A stretch of 64,000 nt of DNA from Mesorhizobium loti R88b (GTDB taxonomy: Bacteria > Pseudomonadota > Alphaproteobacteria > Rhizobiales > Rhizobiaceae). The notes below the pieces were generated by a model, which was not told the origin of the DNA, did no database searches, and saw only the letters and a list, made by a program, of their open reading frames with translations. The stretch covers positions 6,077,001-6,141,000 of the forward strand of contig NZ_CP033367.1 in NCBI RefSeq assembly GCF_013170845.1. Reading direction: 5' to 3'. The translations under genes were made by a program, and so were the position numbers. Below are positions 43,987-52,961 of this stretch, piece by piece; positions within the stretch are counted from its first letter, which is position 1, and each line of letters opens with the position of its first letter.

Positions 43987-45492
43987 ATGGCCGAACAGCA
44001 AAAGACCGCCGCCGTCGCCGCCGAGGCCGAAGCCATAAACCTCGACGAATTCAGCGGCCTCCTTGAGAAGGATTTCAAGGTCAAGAAGGACGATAGCGAG
44101 AAGCTGCAGCAACTGGTGCGTAATCTCGCACTCGCGGCACAGTCGCGTTCCGACACCACGACCATTTCGTCCAATGCGATCAAGTCGATCAAGTCGCTGA
44201 TCGCGGGCATCGACAAGATGCTGACGGCACAGGTCAACGAGATCCTGCACGCACCGGAAGTGCGCGAGATGGAAGGCACTTGGCGCGGCCTCTGGTATCT
44301 CGTCAACAACACCGAGACGGACCAGAAGCTGAAGATCCGGGTGATGAACATCTCCAAGGAGCAGCTGGGCGACACGCTCGAAGACTATGAAGGCCAGATG
44401 TGGGACCAGAGCCCGATCTTCAAGAAGGTCTATACGGACGAGTATTCCATGCTGGGCGGCGAGCCTATCGGCTGCGTGATCGGGGCCTACGAATTCTCCA
44501 ACCACCCGCGCGACGTCGGCCTGCTGCGCAATATCTCCGGCATCTGCGCCTCGGCGCACACGCCGTTCATCGCAGCCGCCTCGCCGCGCCTGTTCCGCAT
44601 GGACAGCTGGCAGGAATTGCCGAACCCGCAAGACCTGCAGCAGATCGTCTCCAACCCGGCCTATGCCTCTTGGCAATCGCTGCGCGAGAGCGAGGACGCT
44701 CGCTACATCGGCCTGACCATGCCTCGTGTTCTGGCCCGGCTGCCCTATGGCACCGATACCGTTCCGGTGAAGGGCTTCACCTTCGAGGAAGAGGTGCAGG
44801 GCGATCACAACAAGTATGTCTGGATGAACGCCGCCTTCCCGATGGGCGTCAACATCAACCGCAGCCACAAGCTTTTCGGCTGGGGCACGCAGATCCGCGG
44901 CGTCGAGAATGGCGGCACGGTGCTCAATCTGCCGGTGCACAGCTTCCCGACCGACGATGGCTCGATCGCGATGAAATGCCCGACCGAAGTCGCCATCGAC
45001 GACCGGCGCGAGGCCGAACTGGCCAAGCTTGGCTTGATGCCGATCCTGCACCGTAAGAACACGGATCTGGCGGCCTTCATCGGCGCCCATTCGCTGCAGG
45101 ACGACGAAACGCGCGCCGGCCGGCTGGTCGACCCCGACGCACAGTCGAACGAGCGGCTGAGCGCCAACCTGCCCTATCTTTTCCCGGTCTCGCGCTTTGC
45201 GCACTACCTCAAGGCCATTGCGCGCGACAAGGTCGGCTCGTTCAAGGAGCGCTCCGACATGCAGATCTGGTTGACCGAGTGGATCAACCGCTACGTGCTG
45301 GCCAACCCGGCCTTCGCCGACGACAAGGCACGCGCCAAGCGCCCGCTTGCCGCTGCCGAGGTCCAGGTGGACAGCGTGGAGGGGCGGCCAGGCTACTACA
45401 ATGCCCGCTTCTATCTGCGCCCGCACTACCAGTTGGAGGGCATCAATGCCTCGCTCCGACTGGTGTCGGAACTGCCGTCCGTGAAGACTTGA
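43987..45492 (+). CDS. tssC: T6SS sheath subunit TssC (VipB/ImpC)
   Basis: A 501-aa large sheath subunit. The family segments EMEGTWRGLWYLVNNTE, EDYEGQMWDQSPIFKKVY and FTFEEEVQGDHNKYVWMNAA are present, and it ends with the conserved C-terminal region (YYNARFYLRPHYQLEGINAS). It begins four bases after tssB. A long minus-strand frame over it is a shadow. Confidence 0.97.
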   Translation: MAEQQKTAAVAAEAEAINLDEFSGLLEKDFKVKKDDSEKLQQLVRNLALAAQSRSDTTTISSNAIKSIKSLIAGIDKMLTAQVNEILHAPEVREMEGTWRGLWYLVNNTETDQKLKIRVMNISKEQLGDTLEDYEGQMWDQSPIFKKVYTDEYSMLGGEPIGCVIGAYEFSNHPRDVGLLRNISGICASAHTPFIAAASPRLFRMDSWQELPNPQDLQQIVSNPAYASWQSLRESEDARYIGLTMPRVLARLPYGTDTVPVKGFTFEEEVQGDHNKYVWMNAAFPMGVNINRSHKLFGWGTQIRGVENGGTVLNLPVHSFPTDDGSIAMKCPTEVAIDDRREAELAKLGLMPILHRKNTDLAAFIGAHSLQDDETRAGRLVDPDAQSNERLSANLPYLFPVSRFAHYLKAIARDKVGSFKERSDMQIWLTEWINRYVLANPAFADDKARAKRPLAAAEVQVDSVEGRPGYYNARFYLRPHYQLEGINASLRLVSELPSVKT

Positions 45493-45538
45493 TTTGCAGC
45501 AACAACATCTTGGTTTTTAAAAGCGGTGGAGAGAGAAA

Positions 45539-46000
45539 ATGCCCACGACCATGAAGATTGATGGCTTTCTGAAGGTTCCCGATATCAAGGGCCCCAGCAC
45601 CCGCGACGGCCACTCGGACGAAATCGAAGTCCATGGCGTCGACTACAAGATGGTCGCACCCTATGATCCGAATTCGCTCTCACGCCGTGGCCGCGTGTCC
45701 ATGGGCATGATCAAGTTCACCAAACACTACGACAAATCCTCGCCCTACCTGGCAAAGGCGTTGTTCGAGAACAAGGCCCTCAATGAGGTGGTGTTTTCGG
45801 CACGGCGGACCATCGATGGCGAAAGCAAGGATTACCTGGTCGTTACGCTGACCGACGCCTCGATCATGGAATACGACATGTCGCAAGCTGACGATGAGGC
45901 AGACCTGATCGAGGAAGCGGTCAGCTTCGCCTACAAGAAGATCAAATTCGTCTATGACGGCAATGATGAAGCCGAAATGGATGTCTATGTCGGCAAGTGA
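45539..46000 (+). CDS. hcp: T6SS inner-tube protein Hcp (TssD)
   Basis: A 153-aa Hcp tube protein. Seen: FLKVPDIKGPSTRDGH, DEIEVHGVDYKM, and the strand pattern to FVYDGNDEAEMDVYVGK. The ATG at 45539 has GGAGAG upstream. A 46-bp gap separates it from tssC; its own promoter or RNA processing there would fit the high level of Hcp usually needed, but no clear signal is seen. The gene end overlaps tssE by 14 bases. Confidence 0.95.
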   Translation: MPTTMKIDGFLKVPDIKGPSTRDGHSDEIEVHGVDYKMVAPYDPNSLSRRGRVSMGMIKFTKHYDKSSPYLAKALFENKALNEVVFSARRTIDGESKDYLVVTLTDASIMEYDMSQADDEADLIEEAVSFAYKKIKFVYDGNDEAEMDVYVGK

Positions 46001-46742
46001 GGTTCGGCGGCCTGGCGCCGGCAAGCAGCAGATCGCCGGCAGCCTGCGGGCGAAAAGCGAGGCGGTCCAGCCGTCGCTGTGGGATCGCCTCGTCAATGAC
46101 CTGCCGGGCCTGACCTCGGAGATAGATGGGCTGCGCCATGTCCTGTTGGACGAGCTTGGCGCGGACCGTCTTGACACCCTCGTTGCCGGCAGTGCGCGGA
46201 CCATCGACGCCGATGCGGAGCTGACGCCCGATCAGAAACGGCGTCTGCATCGCCTGGCCTTTCAGTCTCAGCACCGCGTCGAGATCGAGAGCCGCGGTGT
46301 GGTGGTATCGGCGCGCGTGCTTAGGGAAGCGGTGCGGCGCGACATCGAGGCTCTGTTCAACACCGAGCGCTTCGAGGCCACACCGCTGCTTTCCGACCTG
46401 GAGGACGAGCAGATGGCAGACAACCCACCGTCGCTCGCCGATTTTCCGGAGGTGCGTCGAAGCGTGGTCAATTACGGCGTGCCTTCCTTCTCGGGCCGGT
46501 CGTCCCGCGACTTCGACCGCGACGTGCTGGCGCGCGAAATCCGCTCGGTGCTCGCCACCTTCGAGCCCCGCCTCAAGGAAAGCGCGACGAAGGTTACGGT
46601 CACCCTTGGTGACAAGACCGTGGGGCTGAAGATCGAGATCGATGCCGTGCTGATCATGACGCCCACACCGGAACGCATGCGCCTGCGCACCACGATCAAT
46701 CTCGACAACGGCTTGGCGCGGACCGAAATTAGGGACGCCTGA
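45987..46742 (+). CDS. tssE: T6SS baseplate protein TssE (gp25-like)
   Basis: About 251 aa with a gp25-like domain. The C-terminal part (from about 140) has the family pattern: FPEVRRSVVNYGVPSFSGRS and IRSVLATFEPRLKESATKV. It is longer than usual (about 140-170 aa); the extra N-terminal ~120 residues include a conserved-looking helical part (SLWDRLVNDLPG) and a segment like a fused accessory region. The start taken is the ATG at 45987 (MSASEV), in the hcp gene; earlier ATGs in frame are possible. Confidence 0.85.
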   Translation: MSASEVRRPGAGKQQIAGSLRAKSEAVQPSLWDRLVNDLPGLTSEIDGLRHVLLDELGADRLDTLVAGSARTIDADAELTPDQKRRLHRLAFQSQHRVEIESRGVVVSARVLREAVRRDIEALFNTERFEATPLLSDLEDEQMADNPPSLADFPEVRRSVVNYGVPSFSGRSSRDFDRDVLAREIRSVLATFEPRLKESATKVTVTLGDKTVGLKIEIDAVLIMTPTPERMRLRTTINLDNGLARTEIRDA

Positions 46743-46743
46743 G

Positions 46744-48618
46744 ATGGATCGGGTTTTCGTCGAATATTACGAGGAGGAACTGACCCATATCCGCGGCCTT
46801 GCGGCGGAGTTTGCCGACATGCATCCGGCGGTGGCGCGCAACCTGTCGCTCGATACGGTGCCCTGCCCGGATCCCTATGTCGAACGGCTGCTGGACGGCG
46901 TCGCCTTCCTCGCCGCGCGCACCCGGCTGAAAGTCGACGCCGAGCGCTCGCGATTTTCGCGGAGCGTGCTCGACGTCCTCTATCCCGATCTGGTCACGCC
47001 GGCCCCCGCGACGGCGATGGCCGTGCTGAAACCTGGCCAGCAGGTGCAGACCATGCCCGCCGGCCACGTCGTCAAGCGCAACACGCGGCTGGTCTCCAGC
47101 CTGCAGCCCGGCCTGTCGACGCGCTGCACTTTCTCGACCGCGCAGGACATGACCCTGTGGCCGATAGCGATAACTTCGGTCAGCTATTTTCAGGATCGCA
47201 GTGCGCTGGCGGCGGCCGGCATAGGACCGATCGGTGGCATCGCCGGCGAGGTGGCCCTGCGTCTGGTGCTGACGCGGACTGGAAAAGGCAAACTCGACGA
47301 ATTGGCGCTCGACCAGCTCGACCTCTATTTTGCCGGACGCACCAAGGCGCCACTTCTGTTCGACGCGATTTTCGGCGCCTGCGCGGCTGTTAGCGCACGA
47401 CCGGAAGGCAAAACCAACCGGCTGTCGCCCTTGCCGGCACCCGAAATGGTCGGCATCAGCGACGACGAGGCCTTGATGCCGCGCACCCGCCCGACATTCG
47501 AAGGGTACCGCCTGCTGCGCGAATACTTCGTCATGCCAGAGCGCTTTCACTATGTCCGGGTCCTGGGGCTGCAGCCCGTGGTGCGCAACTGCGAGGGCGG
47601 ACTGGAGATCATCTTCCTGTTCCGCCGCCCGGCGCCCGAACTCGCCGACCTGACGCCGGCGGATTTCGAACTTTTCGCGACGCCGATCATCAATCTGTTC
47701 GAGCGTGAGTGCAACGTCGTCGAGCTCGATCCGCGCAAGACACGGCAGGTGCTGCACGCCGACCGCACACGGGCGCGCGACTTCGAGATCTATCGTGTTC
47801 TCCGCGTCGAGGATGCCGACAGTGAAGGCAGCGATGCCGAGATACCGGAGCTGTTCAGCCTCGGGCAGAACCGCGGCAGCGGCTGGGTCTATTCGACGGA
47901 ACGGCGCCCACGCCGGGCGACGGAGGATGAACGCCGCGACGGCCTGACCCGCACGTCATACACCGGAGACGATGTTTTCCTGGCCGTATCCCGGCCGATC
48001 GCAAATCCCGCGAACCGGCCGTTGAAGCGTCTCGACATCATGGCGCTTTGCACCAACCGTGACCTGCCGATCCTCGACGACAATCCGACCTTGACGCTGG
48101 AGGCCGGCGATCCGGTCGAATCCGTTCGCCTGCTCGGTGCGTTGCGTCCGCCGCAGCCGGCCATCCCCGCGGCACTGCCCACCGGGGCCGAAGGCGAGTC
48201 CCGGGCCGACGATCTCGCCTGGCGACTGGTGGCGCAGCTCGCCCTCAATTTCTTGAGCCTCGCCAAGGAAGGCCGCGGCGTCGACCCGCTGCATGCGCTG
48301 CTCGATCTTTATGCCGACCGGGGCGATCCGAGCCTTGCCCGCAACGTGCATTCGATCGTGCGCATCGACTCGCGGTCGGTGATCGAACGGCTGCAGATCG
48401 ACGGGCCGATGTGCTTCGGGCGTGGCACTGAAGTGACGCTGCATGTCGATCAGTCGGTGCTGGCAGGGCAAAGCAACTTGTTGCTTTCGGCCTTGCTGGC
48501 GCGGCTGTTTGCCCGTCATGCCGGAATAAACGGCTTCGTGCGAACCCGCACGCGGCTGCTGCAGAGACAGGAGGATGTGCCATGGCCGATGACGCCCGGC
48601 AATCGCTACCTGATCTAG
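46744..48618 (+). CDS. tssF: T6SS baseplate protein TssF (VasA/ImpG)
   Basis: A 624-aa TssF. The N-terminus has YYEEELTHIRGLAAEFADMHP and the family segment DPYVERLLDGVAFLAARTRLK. Later parts show the typical TssF sequence FRRPAPELADL and TNRDLPILDDNPTLTLEAG. It builds the baseplate wedge with TssG, TssE and TssK. It starts one base after tssE and overlaps tssG by 37 bases. Confidence 0.96.
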   Translation: MDRVFVEYYEEELTHIRGLAAEFADMHPAVARNLSLDTVPCPDPYVERLLDGVAFLAARTRLKVDAERSRFSRSVLDVLYPDLVTPAPATAMAVLKPGQQVQTMPAGHVVKRNTRLVSSLQPGLSTRCTFSTAQDMTLWPIAITSVSYFQDRSALAAAGIGPIGGIAGEVALRLVLTRTGKGKLDELALDQLDLYFAGRTKAPLLFDAIFGACAAVSARPEGKTNRLSPLPAPEMVGISDDEALMPRTRPTFEGYRLLREYFVMPERFHYVRVLGLQPVVRNCEGGLEIIFLFRRPAPELADLTPADFELFATPIINLFERECNVVELDPRKTRQVLHADRTRARDFEIYRVLRVEDADSEGSDAEIPELFSLGQNRGSGWVYSTERRPRRATEDERRDGLTRTSYTGDDVFLAVSRPIANPANRPLKRLDIMALCTNRDLPILDDNPTLTLEAGDPVESVRLLGALRPPQPAIPAALPTGAEGESRADDLAWRLVAQLALNFLSLAKEGRGVDPLHALLDLYADRGDPSLARNVHSIVRIDSRSVIERLQIDGPMCFGRGTEVTLHVDQSVLAGQSNLLLSALLARLFARHAGINGFVRTRTRLLQRQEDVPWPMTPGNRYLI

Positions 48619-49667
48619 ACAAGACACCTGATCCAGACACGATCGGCCCGGACCGGGCCGAAGGTCTGTCCGAGGCGTTCGACTTTTTCGAACTGTTGCG
48701 CCGTCTCGAACAGCGGAGCGGTCTGTTCGGTCATTCCGGACGCCCCGACCGCGAGCCGGCAAGGCTCGGCCAGCATGTGCGCCTCGCCTTTTCCGCGCGG
48801 GACCTGGTGCAGTTCCGCGAGGCCAGCGACAAGGTGCCGGCCCGGGTCACGGTTGCAAATCTCGGCCTGCTGGGGCCTGAGGGCCCAATGCCGCTGCATC
48901 TGACACGTTGGGTGCTCGACCGCCTGTCGCAGCGCTGGTTCGCCGGTGCCGACGCACAGCAGACCAGCGACACGACCTTCGTGGACTTCGTCAACATCCT
49001 CCAGCACCGCATGATTGCCCTTTACTACCGGGCCTGGGCGGATGCGCATCCGGCGGTCCAGGTCGAGCGCGCGGTCGGCGGCCGCGTTCGCGCCATGCTT
49101 GAAGCGATGGCGGGGATCGGACTTCCCGGCACCCAAAATCCTGATCTCGACACTGTCAAGCTTCGTCAGGCCGCATCGCTCGCCAGCCAGGTCGACGGTC
49201 CGGAACGGCTGACGCTGTTTCTGGCGGAAGCGTTCAGGGTGCCGGTTCAGATCAAGGAATTCATCGCCGCCTGGATAACCATACCAGCCGGGCTGCAGAC
49301 CCGCCTCGCAAAAGCCTATGCGGACCTCGGCCGGGGGGCGACGATCGGCCCGCGCGTTTTCAACCGCCAGAGCAGGATCGAACTGCGCGTTGGCCCTCTC
49401 AGTCTTGAGGAGTTCAAGGCGTTCCTGCCGGGAGGCTCGCGCCTCAGACTGTTCAAGCAGGCCGTTCGCGACATGGTTGGGGAGTCGCTCGATGTCGACC
49501 TGCGCATCGTGCTGGCGCGTGAAGCCGTGCCGCCACCCCGCATCGGAACGGTCCAGCTCGGCCGGACCGCCTGGCTTGCGCGGCCCGCCGAAAGGGGCGA
49601 TGCTGACGATCTGCGGCTGCGGACAATTGTCGGATGGCGGCCGGAAATGGCGGGGGTCGCGGCATGA
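48582..49667 (+). CDS. tssG: T6SS baseplate protein TssG (VasB/ImpH)
   Basis: A 361-aa TssG. Seen: FDFFELLRRLEQRSGLFG, RLAFSARDLVQF, LGLLGPEGPMPLHLTRWVLD and the C-terminal LPGGSRLRLFKQAVRDMVGE. The ATG at 48582 has AGGAGG seven bases upstream, inside the end of tssF. The stop overlaps the FHA gene (ATGA). Confidence 0.95.
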   Translation: MADDARQSLPDLDKTPDPDTIGPDRAEGLSEAFDFFELLRRLEQRSGLFGHSGRPDREPARLGQHVRLAFSARDLVQFREASDKVPARVTVANLGLLGPEGPMPLHLTRWVLDRLSQRWFAGADAQQTSDTTFVDFVNILQHRMIALYYRAWADAHPAVQVERAVGGRVRAMLEAMAGIGLPGTQNPDLDTVKLRQAASLASQVDGPERLTLFLAEAFRVPVQIKEFIAAWITIPAGLQTRLAKAYADLGRGATIGPRVFNRQSRIELRVGPLSLEEFKAFLPGGSRLRLFKQAVRDMVGESLDVDLRIVLAREAVPPPRIGTVQLGRTAWLARPAERGDADDLRLRTIVGWRPEMAGVAA

Positions 49668-51130
49668 GCCTGCTGCTGACGCTGGAGCAAGGGCCACGCA
49701 CCCAGGCGGTACGGCAGACCCGGCTTGACGAAGGTGAGCTGGTGATCGGCCGCAGCTCGGACGCGGGCTGGCAGATCAACGATCCCGACATGTTCGTTTC
49801 CCGCGCCCATTGCAAGATCACAGGCGGGCGAGACGGCTATTTCGTCACCGACACGTCGAGCAGTGGACTTTTCATAAACGACTCCGACAGCCCGCTTGGT
49901 GCCGGCCAGTCGACGCGCCTTCAAAGCGGCATGCGGCTGAGACTTGGCGACTACGTCGTCTATGTCGACCTACAGACGCCAACTGCCCAGGCACCTGCCG
50001 CCAGCCAGCCGGTTGCGGAACGCTTGCCGCCGGCATCGCGGGCGCCGGTGAGCATCGGCCGTGACGACTTCTTTTCCGCCAAGGTCGAGGAGGAGCCGCG
50101 ACGGCCACGCCCGGCCGATCTGCCGAATCCGTTCGAGCAGCCGGTTGCGGGCGCGTTCGAGCGTGCCGCCTCCAGCCAGCGCAGCTCGCCTGCTTTCGAT
50201 GACCCGTTCAGCCTCGATCCGGTTTCGACGCCTGTGGCGAAAGACGCCGCCCCTTACCTCGAACCGGACGGTGCGGCGAGCCAAACGGATCCATTCAGCC
50301 TCGACCCCGTGCCGTCCCTCGGCCGTGGAGCCCAACTCGCTCATGGAAAACCGTCCGATTTCAACGATGATTTTGGTTTCGGACCCGCCGCCGCGACCGG
50401 TTCGGCAAACGGCGTCGGTTCGACTGGCCAGCGCGAGCGCGTCGCCCAGCGACCCGCCAATCCCTGGGATTTGCCCGGGCAGGCGGCTGATAGCCCGGCC
50501 CCAGCGCGGACAGGTGCTGCCGCTACGCCCGCCCGCCAGCCGGCAGTGGCCCAGCCGGGCGACAAGGCGCTTCGCTCTGCATTCCTGCACGGCATGGGCG
50601 TCGAGGAAGCCGATTTCCCCGGCCGCGACAGCATCGCGGAAATGGAGAAGTTCGGCCGCGAATACCGGCTGATGATGGAAGGCCTGATGCAGCTTCTGCG
50701 CAAGCGGGCCGAGGAAAAGGGCAATGCCCGTGTCGCCCAGACCATGGTAGGAGCTTCCGAAGTCAATCCACTGAAGTTCCTACCGACGGTCGACGACGCC
50801 ATCGTCACGCTTATTGCCGAACGCAGCCCCGGCTTTCTCGCCGGCGAAGCGGCAATCGCCGACGCGGTTCGCGATCTCGCGCAGCACCACGTGCGTGCCT
50901 GGCGCGGCGTGCAGGCCGCCCTGCGTCGGATGGTCGACCGTTTTGAGCCGGCAGCGATCGAGCAGGAGCTAAAATCGAATTCCGCGATCGGCACCCTGCT
51001 TTCGGGCGGGCGCGGCGCCAAGCTGTGGGAACTCTACCAGAAACGCCATCGTGAAATCGCCGAGAGTGCGGAAAAAAGCTTTCTTGGCGAAATCGGCGCC
51101 GATTTTCGGGATGCATATGAGGAGGAGTGA
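49664..51130 (+). CDS. tagH: T6SS FHA-domain protein TagH (ImpI)
   Basis: A 488-aa protein with an N-terminal FHA domain (about 10-110; ELVIGRSSDAGW, SRAHCKI, SSSGLFIND), a long disordered Pro/Ala/Ser-rich middle (110-310) and a C-terminal ImpI/VasC-type domain (about 310-488; VGASEVNPLKFLPTVDDAI). FHA proteins read phosphothreonine and tune T6SS assembly in systems with PpkA/PppA; no kinase or phosphatase gene is in the visible cluster. The start is the ATG at 49664, which overlaps the tssG stop. Confidence 0.9.
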   Translation: MSLLLTLEQGPRTQAVRQTRLDEGELVIGRSSDAGWQINDPDMFVSRAHCKITGGRDGYFVTDTSSSGLFINDSDSPLGAGQSTRLQSGMRLRLGDYVVYVDLQTPTAQAPAASQPVAERLPPASRAPVSIGRDDFFSAKVEEEPRRPRPADLPNPFEQPVAGAFERAASSQRSSPAFDDPFSLDPVSTPVAKDAAPYLEPDGAASQTDPFSLDPVPSLGRGAQLAHGKPSDFNDDFGFGPAAATGSANGVGSTGQRERVAQRPANPWDLPGQAADSPAPARTGAAATPARQPAVAQPGDKALRSAFLHGMGVEEADFPGRDSIAEMEKFGREYRLMMEGLMQLLRKRAEEKGNARVAQTMVGASEVNPLKFLPTVDDAIVTLIAERSPGFLAGEAAIADAVRDLAQHHVRAWRGVQAALRRMVDRFEPAAIEQELKSNSAIGTLLSGGRGAKLWELYQKRHREIAESAEKSFLGEIGADFRDAYEEE

Positions 51131-51133
51131 GAC

Positions 51134-51586
51134 ATGATCGACCGACGCGAATTCATCGTTGCCCTGGGCGCAACCGGACTGCTTGCGGCTTGCCAGAGCG
51201 GTCCGCCGAAACCTTCGGTAATCACCATCAACGTGACCGGTGGGGCAGGCATGAACCCTGGACCAGGCGGCGGCGACCGGCCGGTGACGGTTCTCGTCAT
51301 GCGGCTGCGCAGCACCGGCAAATTCAATTCCGCCGACTACTTTGCCCTGCAGGGCGATGCCGGATCGGCGCTGGCAGGCGATCTCATCGGATCCGACCAG
51401 ATCGCCGTCGGGCCGGGAAAATCCGCGTCCAAGACCATCACCGTCGAGCCTGATGCGACAGCGCTGGGCTTCGTTGCGCTGATCCGCGAGCCCACCGGCA
51501 AGAACTGGCGCACGACCAAGTCGGTGTCGTCGGGATCAAAATTCACAATCAATGTCACGATTGGCAAGGGCGGTATCTCCGCCTAG
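51134..51586 (+). CDS. tssJ: T6SS outer-membrane lipoprotein TssJ
   Basis: A 150-aa lipoprotein. The signal peptide starts MIDRREFIVALGATGLLAAC, with the lipobox LLAAC at residues 16-20; the RR may give a Tat-like feature. The body has the TssJ beta-sandwich pattern (RPVTVLVMRLRSTGKFNSAD). It anchors the TssJLM membrane complex. It begins three bases after the FHA gene, with GGAGGAG just upstream. Confidence 0.93.
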   Translation: MIDRREFIVALGATGLLAACQSGPPKPSVITINVTGGAGMNPGPGGGDRPVTVLVMRLRSTGKFNSADYFALQGDAGSALAGDLIGSDQIAVGPGKSASKTITVEPDATALGFVALIREPTGKNWRTTKSVSSGSKFTINVTIGKGGISA

Positions 51587-51625
51587 TGGCCAGGGCAAGG
51601 GAAGCTCGATGCAGAGAGTAACGGC

Positions 51626-52960
51626 ATGAGCGATGCAAATAGGGTGCTGTGGTCCGAAGGTCTTTTCCTGCGGACCCAGCATTTCCAGCAGCAGGATCGT
51701 TTCTTCGAGGCGACCGTGCGCGGCGCGTTGCAGGCCGGGCAGTTGCATACGTTCGGCTTTCAACAGCTGACGCTGGACCAGGCGTTACTCGATGCCGGCC
51801 AGGTCGCCATCCTGTCCGCTCGCGGCATCTTCCCGGACGGAACACCTTTCGCCATTCCGGAGATGATGAACGCGCCGCGGCCGTTGCCGGTGACGCCAGA
51901 CACGGCTGCCGGACCGGTGCTGGTGGCCTTGCCGCTCGAACCTCCCGGCGGTGTCGGCTTCGATCCCGCACACGCCGCCACTTCGGGAGCACGCTATCAT
52001 GGGCGGATCGTCGCTGTACGTGACGCCGTCCAGGGCGGTTCGGACCCTGAAGAAATCGAAATCGCCGTTCCGCAGGCGCTGCTGCTCGCACCCGGCAAGT
52101 CCGTCGGTGGCTACACCGCCTTGCCGATCGCCGACCTCAAGGGGGTTCGAGCCGATGGCGGCGTCTCGCTGGACGAGACCTTCCTGCCGCCGACACTGGT
52201 GACCGGCGCCGTGGCCTGGTACCGGCAATTGCTGCTGGAAGTCGTCACGGGGCTCGACCAGATCGCCGAGGCGCACGGCAAGATGGTGATGGGCGGGCCG
52301 GGGCGCAGCGTCGAAGACCTGCTGATGCTCAACCTCGCCAATGCGGCGCGCCCGCGGCTGGCCCACATGCTGGCGCAGGATGTCTTCCATCCGGCCGAGC
52401 TTTACCTGGAACTTGCCGGGCTCGCCGGTTCGATGGCGACCTATGGATCGAGTGCGCGGCGGCTGGGCGAGTTGCCCCCTTACGATCACATGGCTCCGGG
52501 TCCCGCCTATATGGCGCTGGCGGATACGCTGCGCTCACTCATCCTCAGCCTGCGCTACATTGAACCGAAATCGCGTGCGCTGCCGGTCATGCGGCATTCG
52601 ACCAACGTCTGGAAGATCCGCATCGACAATCCGAAGCTGCTGGTGGCAAGCCGCATCGTCATCCGGGTTGGTTCCGAGCTGTCGGAAGACGCGCTGCGCA
52701 AGATCTTCGTCAATCAGGCGACTGTCGGCTCGGCTGACCAGTTCGAGGGCCTGTGGAAATCGCGTCTGCCCGGCATTCCGCTGAAGCCGCTTCATTCCCA
52801 GCCGCGTGAGATCCCTTACGACGGCGATCGGCTGTGCCTCGAACTGGACCAGAAAAGCGAGCACTGGGCGTCGCTGCTCGATGCTCCCGGCTTCGTCATT
52901 GGCGTGTCGGGCGTGTTGCCAAGTGAGCCGCAGGTGGACTGCTACTCGGTGAACAGGTGA
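51626..52960 (+). CDS. tssK: T6SS baseplate connector TssK (VasE/ImpJ)
   Basis: A 444-aa TssK. Seen: VLWSEGLFLRTQHFQQQDRF at the start, a conserved TssK N-terminal pattern, and the C-terminal IPLKPLHSQPREIPYDGDRL. It links the baseplate to the TssJLM complex. A 39-bp gap precedes it and the tssL ATG follows one base after its stop. Confidence 0.96.
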   Translation: MSDANRVLWSEGLFLRTQHFQQQDRFFEATVRGALQAGQLHTFGFQQLTLDQALLDAGQVAILSARGIFPDGTPFAIPEMMNAPRPLPVTPDTAAGPVLVALPLEPPGGVGFDPAHAATSGARYHGRIVAVRDAVQGGSDPEEIEIAVPQALLLAPGKSVGGYTALPIADLKGVRADGGVSLDETFLPPTLVTGAVAWYRQLLLEVVTGLDQIAEAHGKMVMGGPGRSVEDLLMLNLANAARPRLAHMLAQDVFHPAELYLELAGLAGSMATYGSSARRLGELPPYDHMAPGPAYMALADTLRSLILSLRYIEPKSRALPVMRHSTNVWKIRIDNPKLLVASRIVIRVGSELSEDALRKIFVNQATVGSADQFEGLWKSRLPGIPLKPLHSQPREIPYDGDRLCLELDQKSEHWASLLDAPGFVIGVSGVLPSEPQVDCYSVNR

Positions 52961-52961
52961 G

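Noticed and set aside
43606..45426. 606-aa minus-strand open frame opposite tssB/tssC
   Set aside because: TssB and TssC are both intact on the plus strand; no known domain is seen in the antisense frame.
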